64,000 nucleotides of DNA from Caballeronia sp. NK8 (GTDB lineage Bacteria > Pseudomonadota > Gammaproteobacteria > Burkholderiales > Burkholderiaceae), in the NCBI RefSeq assembly GCF_018408855.1, contig NZ_AP024325.1, positions 248,001 to 312,000 of the forward strand, read 5' to 3'. Within the stretch, counting starts at the first letter, position 1; the number at the start of each line of letters is the position of its first letter. The notes below the pieces were generated by a model, which saw only the letters and a program-made list of their open reading frames with translations, did not search any database and was not told the DNA's origin. A program made the position numbers and the translations under genes. This document shows positions 1 to 12,700 of this stretch, piece after piece.

Positions 1-735
1 GCGTTGCACCACGTCCGCTGATTTGCGCGGGACGAGGACGGTCGGTGGGCAGATCCAGCGGTGCGAGCTCGGCGAGCTGATTGCGCCAGTACTGAGTCTG
101 ACGCTCGAGTTCGGCGCCGGCGAGCCAGTCGCGCTGCCACAGGGTGTAGTCGGCGTATTGCACGGCCAGCGGCGGCAGGGCGATCGGTTCGTTACGCAAT
201 GCGGCCGTATAGCAGGCGCCGAGTTCACGCACCAATACACCGCTGGACCATCCATCGGAGACGATGTGATGCATGGTGAACAGCAGAACGTGTTCTTCTT
301 CTGCGAGGCGCAGCAATCGGGCGCGCAACAACGGACCGTGTTGAAGATCGAAGGGACGGCGGCCTTCGTCTTGTGCGAGGCGTCGGACTTCGGCGGCTTG
401 TGTACCGGGAGCGAGTGTGTCCAACGGCAGTGCGAGTTCCAGTTCCGCAGCGATGCGCTGAACGGCTTGACCATCGTGCTGCGCGAAAGACGTACGAAGG
501 CTTTCGTGACGCGCAACGAGCGCGTTCAAAGCCGCATGAAACGCGGGAACATCGAGTGCGCCGCTCAGACGCAGGGCAATCGGGATGTGATAGGTCGATT
601 GTCCGGGGTTCAGTTGCTCGAGGAACCACAAACGTTCTTGCGCGAAGGACAGCGGCAGATGCGCGGGACGCGGAAGTGCCTGCAGAGGCGGTAACGCAAT
701 GACCTGCTGAGACGATTCCCCAAGAGCTTCAGCGA
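1..735 (-). other. NRPS1 module 7, partial C domain
   Basis: LCL-type condensation domain beginning with LPLSFAQERLWFLEQL near 690, with the catalytic HHIVSDGWSS at about 245-275. It is cut by the window edge. It shows that at least one more module follows the Gly module. Confidence 0.85.
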
Positions 736-3700
736 GTGAGGCAACACTGGGCGCGTCGAACAGCGCACGCAGAGGCAATTCGATAGCAAGCGCCTCACGC
801 AAACGCGACACGAGTTGCGTGGCGAGCAACGAATGCCCACCGAGCGCGAAGAAGTTATCGAACACGCTCACCCGCTCGAGACCGAGCACGCTGGCGAAGC
901 ACTGCGCGAGCGTGTCTTCGAGAGCGGTACGCGGGGCGACGTATTCGTCGAGGCTTTGCCACTGCGGATCAGGCAACGCGCGACGATCGAGCTTGCCGTT
1001 CGGTGTGAGAGGCAGCGCATCGAGCACGACGAAGGCTGACGGCACCATGTAGTCGGGCAAACGCTGGGCGAGATGTTCGCGCAACGCGCTGGCATCGATC
1101 TCAGTCGCTGCGGTGACATAAGCGACAAGCTGCTGATCATCCTGCTGTCTCGCCCGCGCGATGACCACCGCTTCGCGCACAGCCGCATGACTGGCGATCT
1201 GCGCCTCGATCTCTCCCAGCTCGATACGGAAGCCGCGAATCTTGACCTGATGATCGTTGCGGCCAAGAAACTCGATGTTGCCATCGGCACGATAACGCGC
1301 GAGATCGCCCGTGCGATACATGCGTGCGCCGGCAACGAACGGATCATCGATGAACCGCTCGGCGGTCAGATCCGGGCGATTCAGATACCCACGCGCCACC
1401 CCCGCACCACCGATATACAACTCACCCACCGCGCCCGGCGGCACCAGCCGATATTGCGCATCGAGCAGATACATACGCGTGTTGGCGATCGGTCGACCGA
1501 CCGGCACCGTCGATGACACGCTCGCTTCGACGCCTGCGTGATAGCACGAAGACCAGACCGTGGTTTCCGTCGGACCGTAGAGATTCCACAACGACTTCAC
1601 CTTGTCGCCAAGACGGGCGGCCAGACCAGCGGACAACGCTTCGCCGCCGCACAATGCGGTCAACTGCGCGTTGCCGCTCCACTGCGCATCGAGCAGCATG
1701 CGCCAGGTGGCAGGCGTTGCCTGCATGAAGGTCGTGTCATGCTTCGTGAGCAGCGCTTGCAGGGCGAGCGGATCGGCCGCATCGCTTCTGCGTGCGAGTA
1801 CGACGCGGGCGCCCGTGCTCAGGGGCAGATACAGCTCTAGCCCCGCGATATCGAAGGCGATGGTCGTGACGGCCAGAAGCGTGTCGTCTGCACACATGGC
1901 GGTGACATCGCGCATCGAGCAGAGGAAGTTCAGCATCTCGCGATGCTCGACCATCACACCCTTGGGCTTGCCGGTGGAACCCGAAGTAAAGAGCACATAG
2001 GCGAGGTGTTGCGGGGCGACGGTCGTTTGCGGATCGTCTTGCGGGAGGGTGTCATCGAGCGATGCGTCGGGATCGAGCACGGTCAGCGAACCGGTGTCGC
2101 CCAGTGCTTCACGACCGGCGGCATCGGCGAGCAGCAGGCGGGGCGTGGAGTCGGTGAGGATATGGCTCAGGCGCTCGCCCGGATAGGCCGGATCGAGCGG
2201 CACATAAGCGCTACCCGCCTTGAGTATCGCGAGCAACGCGACGACCATGCCGATGCCACGTTCGACACACAACGCCACACGATCTTCCGGACGCACGCCC
2301 AGCGCGATCAGATGATGCGCAAGCTGATTGGCACGCGCATTGAGTTGCGCATAGGTGAGCGATGTATCTTCGAAGACAAGCGCGATCGCATCGGGCGAGC
2401 GCTGCACCTGTTGTTCAAACAACTGATGAATGCACAGATGCTCGGGATACGTGGCAGCGGTGTCGTTCCATGTTTCAACGAGCAGCGTGCGGGCTTCAGG
2501 CGGCAACACATCGAGCTGATTGACGGGCGTTCGAGGCGCCTGTTCGAGCGCCTGCACGAGACTGGACAACGCCTGTTCCATATACCCGCACAACTGCGTA
2601 GGCGACAGCAGCGCGATAGTCTGCGCAGTGAGCCCGAGGCTCTCGCCGTTGTCTTCGACCGCCAGCATCAACGGATAGTTGGTGCGTTCTTCGGCACCGA
2701 GCAATTCGATACCGTCGAAGGCCTGAGCATCATCGGCCGATGCCTGATTGTGGCGATAGTTGAGCAAGGCGCTAAAGAGCGGCGCGGGCGCGGTGACACC
2801 GCTGCATCGCTGAGCGAGTGCGAGCGGCGCGTGCTGATGCTGCAGCAAAGCCGCGAGACGTTCGTGCGTATCGCGTACGCTGTCGGCGACGGAAGTCCCG
2901 TTCACGTCGAGACGAATCGGCAAGGTATTGATCAACAGCCCCAACGCCTGATCGACGCCCGCCTGCATGCGCCCGAGCAACACGGTGCCGAACACGATGC
3001 GTCCGTCGGAATCGATTGCACTGCTCGCACTGAGCACGCGTGCCCAGGCAAGGTGGCAGAGGCTCGCGAGACTCACGCCGAGGCTTCGGGCCTGCGTGCG
3101 CAGACGCGTATTGAGCGATGCGGGCAACGTGACACGCGCTTCGGCCACAGCCGAGCCGTCGTGATGGACGTTGGTGAGACCGAAAGGCAACGTGGGTTCG
3201 CTTACATCGGCGAGCATGTCACGGAAGAAGGCTTCATGTGCTTGCTGGCTTGCGCCGAGCCGCGCCTGAGCGACCAGATCGCGGAACGGCTGAGCCGCGC
3301 CGAGCGAATGTCCGCGGCCATCGAGCAGCGCGCTGATTTCCTTCTGGATGACCTCCAGCGTGACGTGATCGCCGATCAGGTGGTGCCAGACGAGCAGCGC
3401 GAGCCAGCGGCCCGAGCCGGGTTCTTGAGCGATGGTGAGGCGAAGCAGCGGAGCCTGAGTCAATGACAGGCGTTGGGAGCGGGCATCGAACAGGCCCGCG
3501 AGTTGTTCAGCGATTGGACCGTGCGTCGGATCGAGTTCGATCTCATCGAGGCTAACCGGTGCTTCACGCAAAACCACTTGCGCGGGCGTGCTGAGCGCAT
3601 CGTAGATGAAGGCGGTGCGCAGGATGTCGTGCCGTTTGACGACCTGCTGCAAGGCATCGAGCCAGGCATCGAGCCGTGCGCGGCTATCGAAGGCGAGACG

Positions 3701-6700
3701 CGCGGTTTGCAGATACGGATCGCCCTCCGTGGTCAGCATGTGATGGAACAGAATGCCTTCCTGCAATGGCGCGAGTGCATAAATGTCCTGCACATTGGCG
3801 AGCCCGCCGGGCACGTGTTCGACGATGCGATCGATGTCCGATTGCGTGAGCGCGATGAGCGGCAGCATCGCAGGCGTGATCGCGGTGCGTTCGGGCGTGA
3901 TGGCGTTGGGCGGCACGACGATATCGGTCGTGGACGTACCGCGATCGAGTGAAGCGGCCAGCGCGCTAAGCACGGGCGTGGCGAACAGATCGCGCACGCT
4001 GGCGTGCAGGCCGACGCGGCGCATGCGTTCGATGAGCGTTACTGCAAGCAGCGAGTGGCCGCCGAGCGAGAAGAAGTTGTCCTGCCTGCCGACGCGTTCG
4101 AGGCCGAGCAGTTCGGCCCACAGATCGGCCAGTGCGGTTTCGGTTTGACCTTGCGGTGCTTCGAAGGGGCGCAGGGCGAAGGCATCGGCTTGCGGATCGG
4201 GCAGTGCGCGACGATCGAGCTTGCCGTTGGGCGTGAGGGGCAGCGCATCGAGCACGACGAAGGCAGAGGGCACCATGTAGTCGGGCAGGCGCGCGCTCAA
4301 GTGCTCGCGCAAGGCGTTGCCGTCGATATCGGCAAGCGGCGTGACATAGGCGATCAGTTGCTGGTCATCCTGTTGTCGGGCACGCGCGATGACCACCGCT
4401 TCACGCACCGCCGGATGATCGGTGAGTTGCGCCTCGATCTCGCCGAGTTCGATACGGAAGCCGCGAATCTTGACCTGATGATCGTTGCGGCCGAGGAACT
4501 CGATATTGCCATCGGCGCGATAACGCGCGAGGTCGCCCGTGCGATACATGCGTGCGCCGGCAACGAATGGACTCGCGACGAACCGTTGCGCGGTGAGCGC
4601 CGCGCGTCGCAGATAACCGGTCGCGAGACCTGCACCGCCGATGTAAAGCTCGCCGGTGACACCAATGGGCAGGGCGCGAAGATATTCATCGAGCACGTAT
4701 GCGCGCGTGTTGGCAAGCGGCTGTCCGATGGGAATCGACGTGCCATAGGTGGTGGTATCGCTCAACGCATGGGTCAGCACGCCCACGGTCGTTTCGGTCG
4801 GTCCGTAGTGGTTCAGGATGCGCAGATCCGGGTTGAGTGCCTGCACCGACATGATCCACTCGGACCGGGTCGCCTCGCCGCCCAGCACCAGCAACTGCGT
4901 GGGCAACGCCGATGTATCGGACATCACGTCGATGAGCGCACGCAGATGCCCCGGCACAATCTTCAGGATGCCGATATTGTTTTCGCGCATATACTGCCCG
5001 AACAGATAGCCATCGGAGGTACGCTCGGTCGACAGAATGTGCAGTGCATGACCTGCCACCAACGCGCCGAACAGGATCGTATGGCCGAGGTCGGTGGCGA
5101 TGGTTGAAGCGAGCGCCATGCTGCCTGGCATGGGCACGTCCATTCTGGCCAGCACGCCGTTCAGATAGTTGGCAAGGTTCCTGTGACTCAGGACGACGCC
5201 CTTCGGCTGGCCGGTGGAGCCGGATGTGTAGATCACATAGGCCGGGTACTGCGGGTGCGCTTCGATGGCGGGCTGAGTGTCGGGGCGGGCTTCGATCGCA
5301 TTCGTTTCGATGTCGGGGCACACGACGGGCAAGTTCCGCGCAACGTCCGGGAGGCGCTCGAGAAGCTGCGGCTGAGTGATCAGCAGGGAGACCTGGGCGT
5401 CGTCGAGCATGTACCCGAGGCGATCCGCGACGGAGGTGGGATCGAGCGGCACGTAAGCGCCGCCAGCCTTGAGTATCGCCATCAACGCGACGACCATTCC
5501 GATACCACGCTCCATGCACAACGCGACGCGCTCTTCCGGACGCACGCCCAGCGCAATCAGATGATGCGCAAGTCGATTCGCGCGTGCATTGAGTTGCGCA
5601 TACGTGAGCGATGCGTCTTCGAAGACCAGCGCAATGGCATCGGGCGTGCGTTGCACCTGCTGTTCAAACAACTGATGAATGCACAGATGCTCGGGATATG
5701 CCGCCGCCGTGTCGTTCCAGCGTTCGAGCAGTGCGTGTTCTTCAGGCAGCACGAGTTCATGTGCGTGCAGCGGTGCATCAGGTTGATCGAGCGCTTGTTG
5801 AAGCAAGCTCGTAAAGCGTTCGCCCAGCCGTGCGATGGTGCGCTCATCGAACAGGTCGGTGGCGTAGCTGAAGGTACCGGCCAGTCCGTCTTGCGAATGC
5901 GTCAGACTGAGCGTGAGATCGAACTTGGCTCCTGCTTCGGCTGCGGGCAGCAATTCCAGTGTGAGACCGGGCAGCGCGAGCGCTTCCATCGGTGCGTTCT
6001 GCAACACGAACATCACCTGGAACAGCGGCGTGCGGCTGGTGTCGCGAACTGGCGCGAGTGCTTCGACGAGTTTTTCAAATGGCAGATCCTGATGCGCGTA
6101 AGCAGCCAGCGTCGTATTACGGACTTGCGCAAGCAGATCGCGTAAAGAAGGCGCACCAGAGAGATCGGCACGCAGCACCAGCGTATTGACGAACAGACCG
6201 ATGAGCGGCTCGATCTGCGCATGCGTGCGGTTGGCGATGGGCGAGCCCACGGCCACCTCCGTTTGCCCTGACAAACGTGCAAGCAGCGTCTGGAACACGG
6301 CGAGCAGCAGCATGAAGGGCGTAACGCCTTCACGATTCGCAAGCGCGTTTAGGCGCTCGTACAACGCGGGATTTACAGTGAAGGGCAGCGTTGCACCGCG
6401 TCCGCTGATCTGCGCGGGACGAGGGCGATCGGTGGGCAGATCCAGCGGTGCGAGTTCGGCAAGCTGATTGCGCCAGTACTGAGTCTGACGTTCGAGTTCG
6501 GCGCCGGCGAGCCAGTCGCGCTGCCACAGGGTGTAGTCGGCGTATTGCACGGCCAGCGGCGGCAGGGCGATAGGTTCGTTGCGCAATGCGGCCGTATAGC
6601 AGGCGCCGAGTTCACGCACCAATACACCGCTGGACCATCCATCGGAGACGATGTGATGCATGGTGAACAGCAGAACGTGTTCTTCCTCTGCGAGGCGCAG

Positions 6701-9700
6701 CAATCGGGCGCGCAACAACGGACCGTGTTGAAGATCGAAGGGTCGACGGGCTTCGTCTTGCGCGAGGCGTCGGACTTCGTCGGCTTGTGTGCCGGGAGCG
6801 AGTGCGTCCAACGGCAGAGCCAGTTCCAGTTCCGCAGCGATGCGCTGAACGGCTTGGCCATCGTGCTGGGCGAAAGACGTACGCAGGCTTTCGTGACGCG
6901 CAACGAGCGCGTTCAAAGCGGCATGAAACGCGGGAACATCGAGCGTGCCGCGCAGACGCAGGGCAATCGGGATGTGATAGGTCGACTGTCCGGGGTTCAG
7001 TTGCTCGAGGAACCACAAACGTTCTTGCGCGAAGGACAGCGGCAGATGCGCGGGACGCGGAAGTGCCTGCAAACTCGGCAATGCAATGACCTGACGAGAC
7101 GATTCCTCCAGCGTTTCAGCAAGCGATGCAACACTGGGCGCATCGAACAGCGCGCGCAGAGGCAATTCGATAGCAAGCGCCTCACGCAAACGCGACACGA
7201 GTTGCGTAGCAAGCAAGGAGTGGCCGCCAAGCGCGAAGAAGTTATCGAACACGCTCACCCGTTCGAGATCGAGCACGCTGGCGAAGCATTGTGCGAGCGT
7301 CGCTTCGAGAGCGGTACGCGGGGCGACGTATTCGTCGAGGCTTTGCCACTGCGGATCAGGCAGCGCGCGACGATCGAGTTTGCCGTTCGGTGTAAGAGGC
7401 AACGCATCGAGCACGACGAAGGCTGACGGCACCATGTAGTCGGGCAAACGCGAACTCAAGTGCTCGCGCAACGCGTTCGCATCGATCTCCGAAGCCAGCG
7501 TGACATAGGCAACAAGCTGTTGATCCTGCGTCTTCTCGTGACGCGCCCGCGCGATGACAACCGCTTCGCGCACAGCCGGATGACTGGCGATCTGCGCCTC
7601 GATCTCACCCAGCTCGATCCGGAAGCCGCGAATCTTGACCTGATGATCGTTGCGGCCAAGAAACTCGATATTGCCATCGGCACGATAACGCGCGAGATCG
7701 CCCGTGCGATACATGCGTGCGCCGGCAACGAACGGATCATCGAGGAACCGCTCGGCAGTCAGCTCAGGCCGATTCAGATACCCACGCGATACCCCAGCCC
7801 CACCGATATAAAGCTCACCCACCGCACCCGGCGGCATCAACTGACGTTGTGCATCGAGCAGATAGACGCGTGCATTGTCAATCGGCTTGCCGATGACAGG
7901 TTGCGTTTGCTCGGTCGTGATCTCGGTGACAGTGGCATCCACCGTGCATTCCGTTGGACCGTAGACGTTGAACGCGCGGATTTGATCGGCATGCGCCAGG
8001 CAATTCCACATTTGTTGCGTGAGTGCTTCGCCGCCGACGAGCAGCGTCAGGTCAGACTGTCGCCGTTCGAGCAGACCGGTCGCGAGCAGTGCATCGAGCT
8101 GAGTGGGCGTGCAATCGAGCACATCGACGTCGGCGGCGTTCAGAAACTCGATCAACGCTGCGGCATCGGCCCGCACGTCGGCGGGAATCACGATCAAACG
8201 ATGTCCCGCCAGCAAGGACGAAAGGCTCTTAAGCGAGGAATCGAATGCGATGCTGGCATTCAGGCTGACACCGGAGTTCGCCGCGCAATGTGCGAACACC
8301 GTCGATTGCAACGCGTGATGGAGGTTCGCTACATGATTATGCGCGACCATCACGCCCTTGGGTATGCCGGTTGAACCCGAGGTGTATATGACGTAAGCAA
8401 GATGATGCGGAGCGACGGCTGTTTGCGGATCGTCCTGCGAGAGCGCGTCATCGAGCGATGCATCGGGATCGAGCACGGTCAGCGAACCTGTGTCACCCAG
8501 CGCTTCACGACCAGCGGTATCGGCGAGCAGCAGGCGGGGCGTGGCATCGGTGAGGATATGACTCAGACGTTCGCCCGGATACGCCGGATCGAGCGGCACA
8601 TAAGCGCCGCCAGCCTTGAGTATCGCCATCAACGCGACGACCATGCCGATACCACGCTCCATGCACAACGCCACGCGATCTTCCGGACGCACGCCCAGCG
8701 CAATCAGATGATGCGCAAGTTGATTGGCGCGTGCATTGAGTTGCGCATACGTGAGCGACGCGTCTTCGAAGACCAGCGCGATAGCATTAGGCGTGCGTTG
8801 CACCTGTTGTTCAAACAACTGATGAATGCACAGATGCTCCGGATACGCTGCCGCCGTGTCGTTCCAACGTTCGAGCAGTGCGTGCTCCTCGGGCAGCACG
8901 AGTTCATGTGCGTGCAGCGGCGCATCAGGTTGATCGAGCGCTTGTTGAAGCAAGCTCGTAAAGCGTTCGCCCAGCCGTGCGATGGTGCGCTCATCGAACA
9001 GGTCGGTGGCGTAGCTGAACGTACCAGCCAGTCCGTCTTGCGAATGCGTCAGGCTGAGCGTGAGATCGAACTTGGCTCCAGCTTCGGCTGCGGGCAGCAA
9101 TTCCAGTGTGAGACCGGGCAGCGCGAGCGCGTCCATCGGCGCGTTCTGCAACACGAACATCACCTGGAACAGCGGCGTGCGGCTGGTGTCGCGAACTGGC
9201 GCGAGTGCTTCGACGAGTTTTTCAAATGGCAGATCCTGATGCGCGTAAGCGGCCAGCGTCGTATTACGGACTTGCGCAAGCAGATCGCGTAAAGAAGGCG
9301 TACCAGAGAGATCGGCACGCAGCACCAGCGTATTGACGAACAGACCGATGAGCGGCTCGATCTGCGCATGCGTGCGGTTGGCGATGGGCGAGCCCACGGC
9401 CACCTCCGTTTGCCCTGACAACCGTGCAAGCAGCGTCTGGAACACGGCGAGCAGCAGCATGAAGGGCGTAACGCCTTCACGATGCGCAAGCGCGTTCAGG
9501 CGCTCGTACAACGCGGGATTTACAGCGAAGGGCAGCGTTGCACCGCGTCCGCTGATCTGCGCGGGACGAGGGCGATCGGTGGGCAGATCCAGCGGTGCGA
9601 GTTCGGCAAGCTGATTGCGCCAGTACTGAGTCTGACGTTCGAGTTCGGCGCCGGCGAGCCAGTCGCGCTGCCACAGGGTGTAGTCGGCGTATTGCACGGC

Positions 9701-12700
9701 CAGCGGCGGCAGGGCGATCGGTTCGTTACGCAATGCGGCCGTATAGCAGGCGCCGAGTTCACGCACCAATACACCGCTGGACCATCCATCGGAGACGATG
9801 TGATGCATGGTGAACAGCAGAACGTGTTCTTCTTCTGCGAGGCGCAGCAATCGGGCGCGCAACAACGGACCGTGTTGAAGATCGAAGGGTCGACGGGCTT
9901 CGTCTTGCGCGACGCGTCGGACTTCGTCGGCTTGTGTACCGGGCGCGAGGGTGTCCAATGGCAGCGCGAGTTCCAATTCCGCAGCGATGCGTTGAACGGC
10001 TTGACCATCGTGCTGGGCGAAAGACGTACGCAGGCTTTCGTGACGCGCAACGAGCGCGTTCAAAGCGGCATGAAACGCGGGAACATCGAGGGTGCCGCTC
10101 AGACGCAGGGCAATCGGGATGTGATAGGTCGACTGTCCGGGGTTCAGTTGCTCGAGGAACCACAGACGTTCTTGCGCGAAGGACAGCGGCAGATGCGCGG
10201 GGCGCGGAAGTGCCTGCAGAGGCGGCAAAATGCTCGAATCGCTGGACGGCTGATTGAGCGAAAGCGCTTCAGCAAGCGATGCAACGCTCGGCGCATCGAA
10301 CAGCGCGCGCAGAGGCAATTCGATAGCAAGCGCCTCACGCAAACGCGACACGAGTTGCGTGGCAAGCAAGGAGTGGCCACCAAGCGCGAAGAAGTTATCG
10401 AACACGCTTACACGTTCAAGACCGAGCACGCTGGCGAAGCACTGCGCGAGCGTCGCTTCGAGCGCGGTACGCGGGGCGACGTATTCGTCAAGGCTTTGCC
10501 ACTGCGGATCAGGCAGCGCGCGACGATCGAGTTTGCCATTCGGTGTGAGAGGCAACGCATCGAGCACGACGAAGGCTGACGGCACCATGTAGTCGGGCAA
10601 ACGCGAACTCAAGTGCTCGCGCAACGCGCTTGCATCGATCTCCGAAGCCAGCGTGACATAGGCAACAAGCTGTTGATCCTGCGTCTTCTCATGACGCGCC
10701 CGCGCGATGACCACCGCTTCGCGCACAGCCGGATGACTGGCGATTTGCGCCTCGATCTCACCCAGCTCGATACGGAAGCCGCGAATCTTGACCTGATGAT
10801 CGTTGCGGCCAAGAAACTCGATATTGCCATCGGCACGATAACGCGCGAGATCGCCCGTGCGATACATGCGTGCGCCGGCAACGAACGGATCATCGAGGAA
10901 CCGCTCGGCAGTCAGCTCAGGCCGATTCAGATACCCACGCGATACCCCAGCACCACCGACATAAAGCTCACCCACCGCACCCGGTGGCATCAACTGACGT
11001 TGTGCGTCGAGCAGATAGATGCGTGTGTTTGCTATGGGGCGACCAATCGGCACCAGATTCGTTTCTTCAGGAAGGCATCGATACGCCGTTGCCCAGACAG
11101 TCGCCTCCGTAGGACCGTACTCGTTATAAAGCGATACGGGCCGCGGCAACGTCGAGCTTTGCCGTGCGAGATTCGGAGGGCACGCCTCACCCGCGACGAT
11201 GATTTCCCGAAGCTGATGCTCGCCGCTCGACGACATACTGTCGAGAATGGCCTGACCGAGAGAAGGAACACACAGGACGCGTGTGATGTCACGATCCCGC
11301 ACGAGCTTGATGATTGCGTTGGGGTCCCGTGCAGTGTCGATATCGACGAGGGCGAGACAGCCCCCGTTAGTGAGCGTCCCGAAGAGGCCGGCGACAGAAC
11401 TGTCGAATGCTAGCGACGAAAGCAACAGGAAGCGCTCGTTCGAAGCGCGCTCATAGAACTGGTGCCGGGCGCAAGTGGAGGCGACCAACGTTCGATGTTC
11501 GATCGCAACGCCTTTGGGCTTTCCGGTGGAGCCGGACGTGTAGATCACGTAAGCAAGATGATGCGGAGCGACGGCTGTTTGCGGATCGTCCTGCGAGAGC
11601 GCGTCATCGAGCGATGCATCGGGATCGAGCACGGTCAGCGAACCTGTGTCACCCAGCGCTTCACGACCAGCGGTATCGGCGAGCAGCAAGCGGGGCGTGG
11701 CATCGGTGAGGATGTGGCTCAGACGTTCGCCCGGATAGGCCGGATCGAGCGGCACATAAGCGGCGCCAGCCTTGAGAATCGCCATCAGCGCGACGACCAT
11801 GCCGATACCACGCTCCATGCACAACGCCACGCGATCTTCCGGACACACGCCCAGCGCGATCAGATGATGCGCAAGTTGATTGGCGCGTGCATTGAGTTGC
11901 GCGTACGTGAGGGACGTGTCTTCGAAGACGAGCGCAATGGCATCGGGCGTGCGCTGCACCTGTTGTTCAAACAACTGATGAATGCACAGATGCTCCGGAT
12001 ACGTCGCCGCCGTGTCGTTCCAGCGTTCGAGCAGTGCGTGCTCCTCGGGCAGCACGAGTTCATGTGCGTGCAGCGGTGCATCAGGTTGATCGAGCGCTTG
12101 TTGAAGCAAGCGCGTAAAGCGTTCGCCCAGCCGTGCGATGGTGCGCTCATCGAACAGGTCGGTGGCGTAGCTGAACGTACCGGCCAGTCCGTCCTCCGAA
12201 TGCGTCAGACTGAGTGTGAGATCGAACTTGGCTCCAGCTTCGGCTGCGGGCAGCAATTCCAGAGTGAGACCGGGCAGCGCGAGCGCTTCCATCGGTGCGT
12301 TCTGTAACACGAACATCACCTGGAACAGCGGCGTGCGGCTGGTGTCGCGAACCGGCGCGAGTGCTTCGACGAGTTTTTCAAATGGCAGATCCTGATGCGC
12401 GTAAGCGGCCAGCGTCGTATTACGGACTTGCGCAAGCAGATCGCGTAAAGAAGGCGTACCAGAGAGATCGGCACGCAGCACCAGCGTATTGACGAACAGA
12501 CCGATGAGCGGCTCGATCTGCGCATGCGTGCGGTTGGCGATGGGCGAGCCCACGGCCACCTCCGTTTGCCCTGACAACCGTGCAAGCAGCGTCTGGAACA
12601 CGGCGAGCAACAGCATGAAGGGCGTGACGCCTTCACGATGCGAGAGCGCGTTCAGGCGCTCGTACAACGCGGGATTTACAGCGAAGGGCAGCGTTGCACC

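Noticed and set aside
1943..12307. Series of similar plus-strand frames of 250-500 codons inside NRPS1
   Set aside because: They resemble each other only because the NRPS C and A domains on the other strand repeat; none has a recognisable motif.
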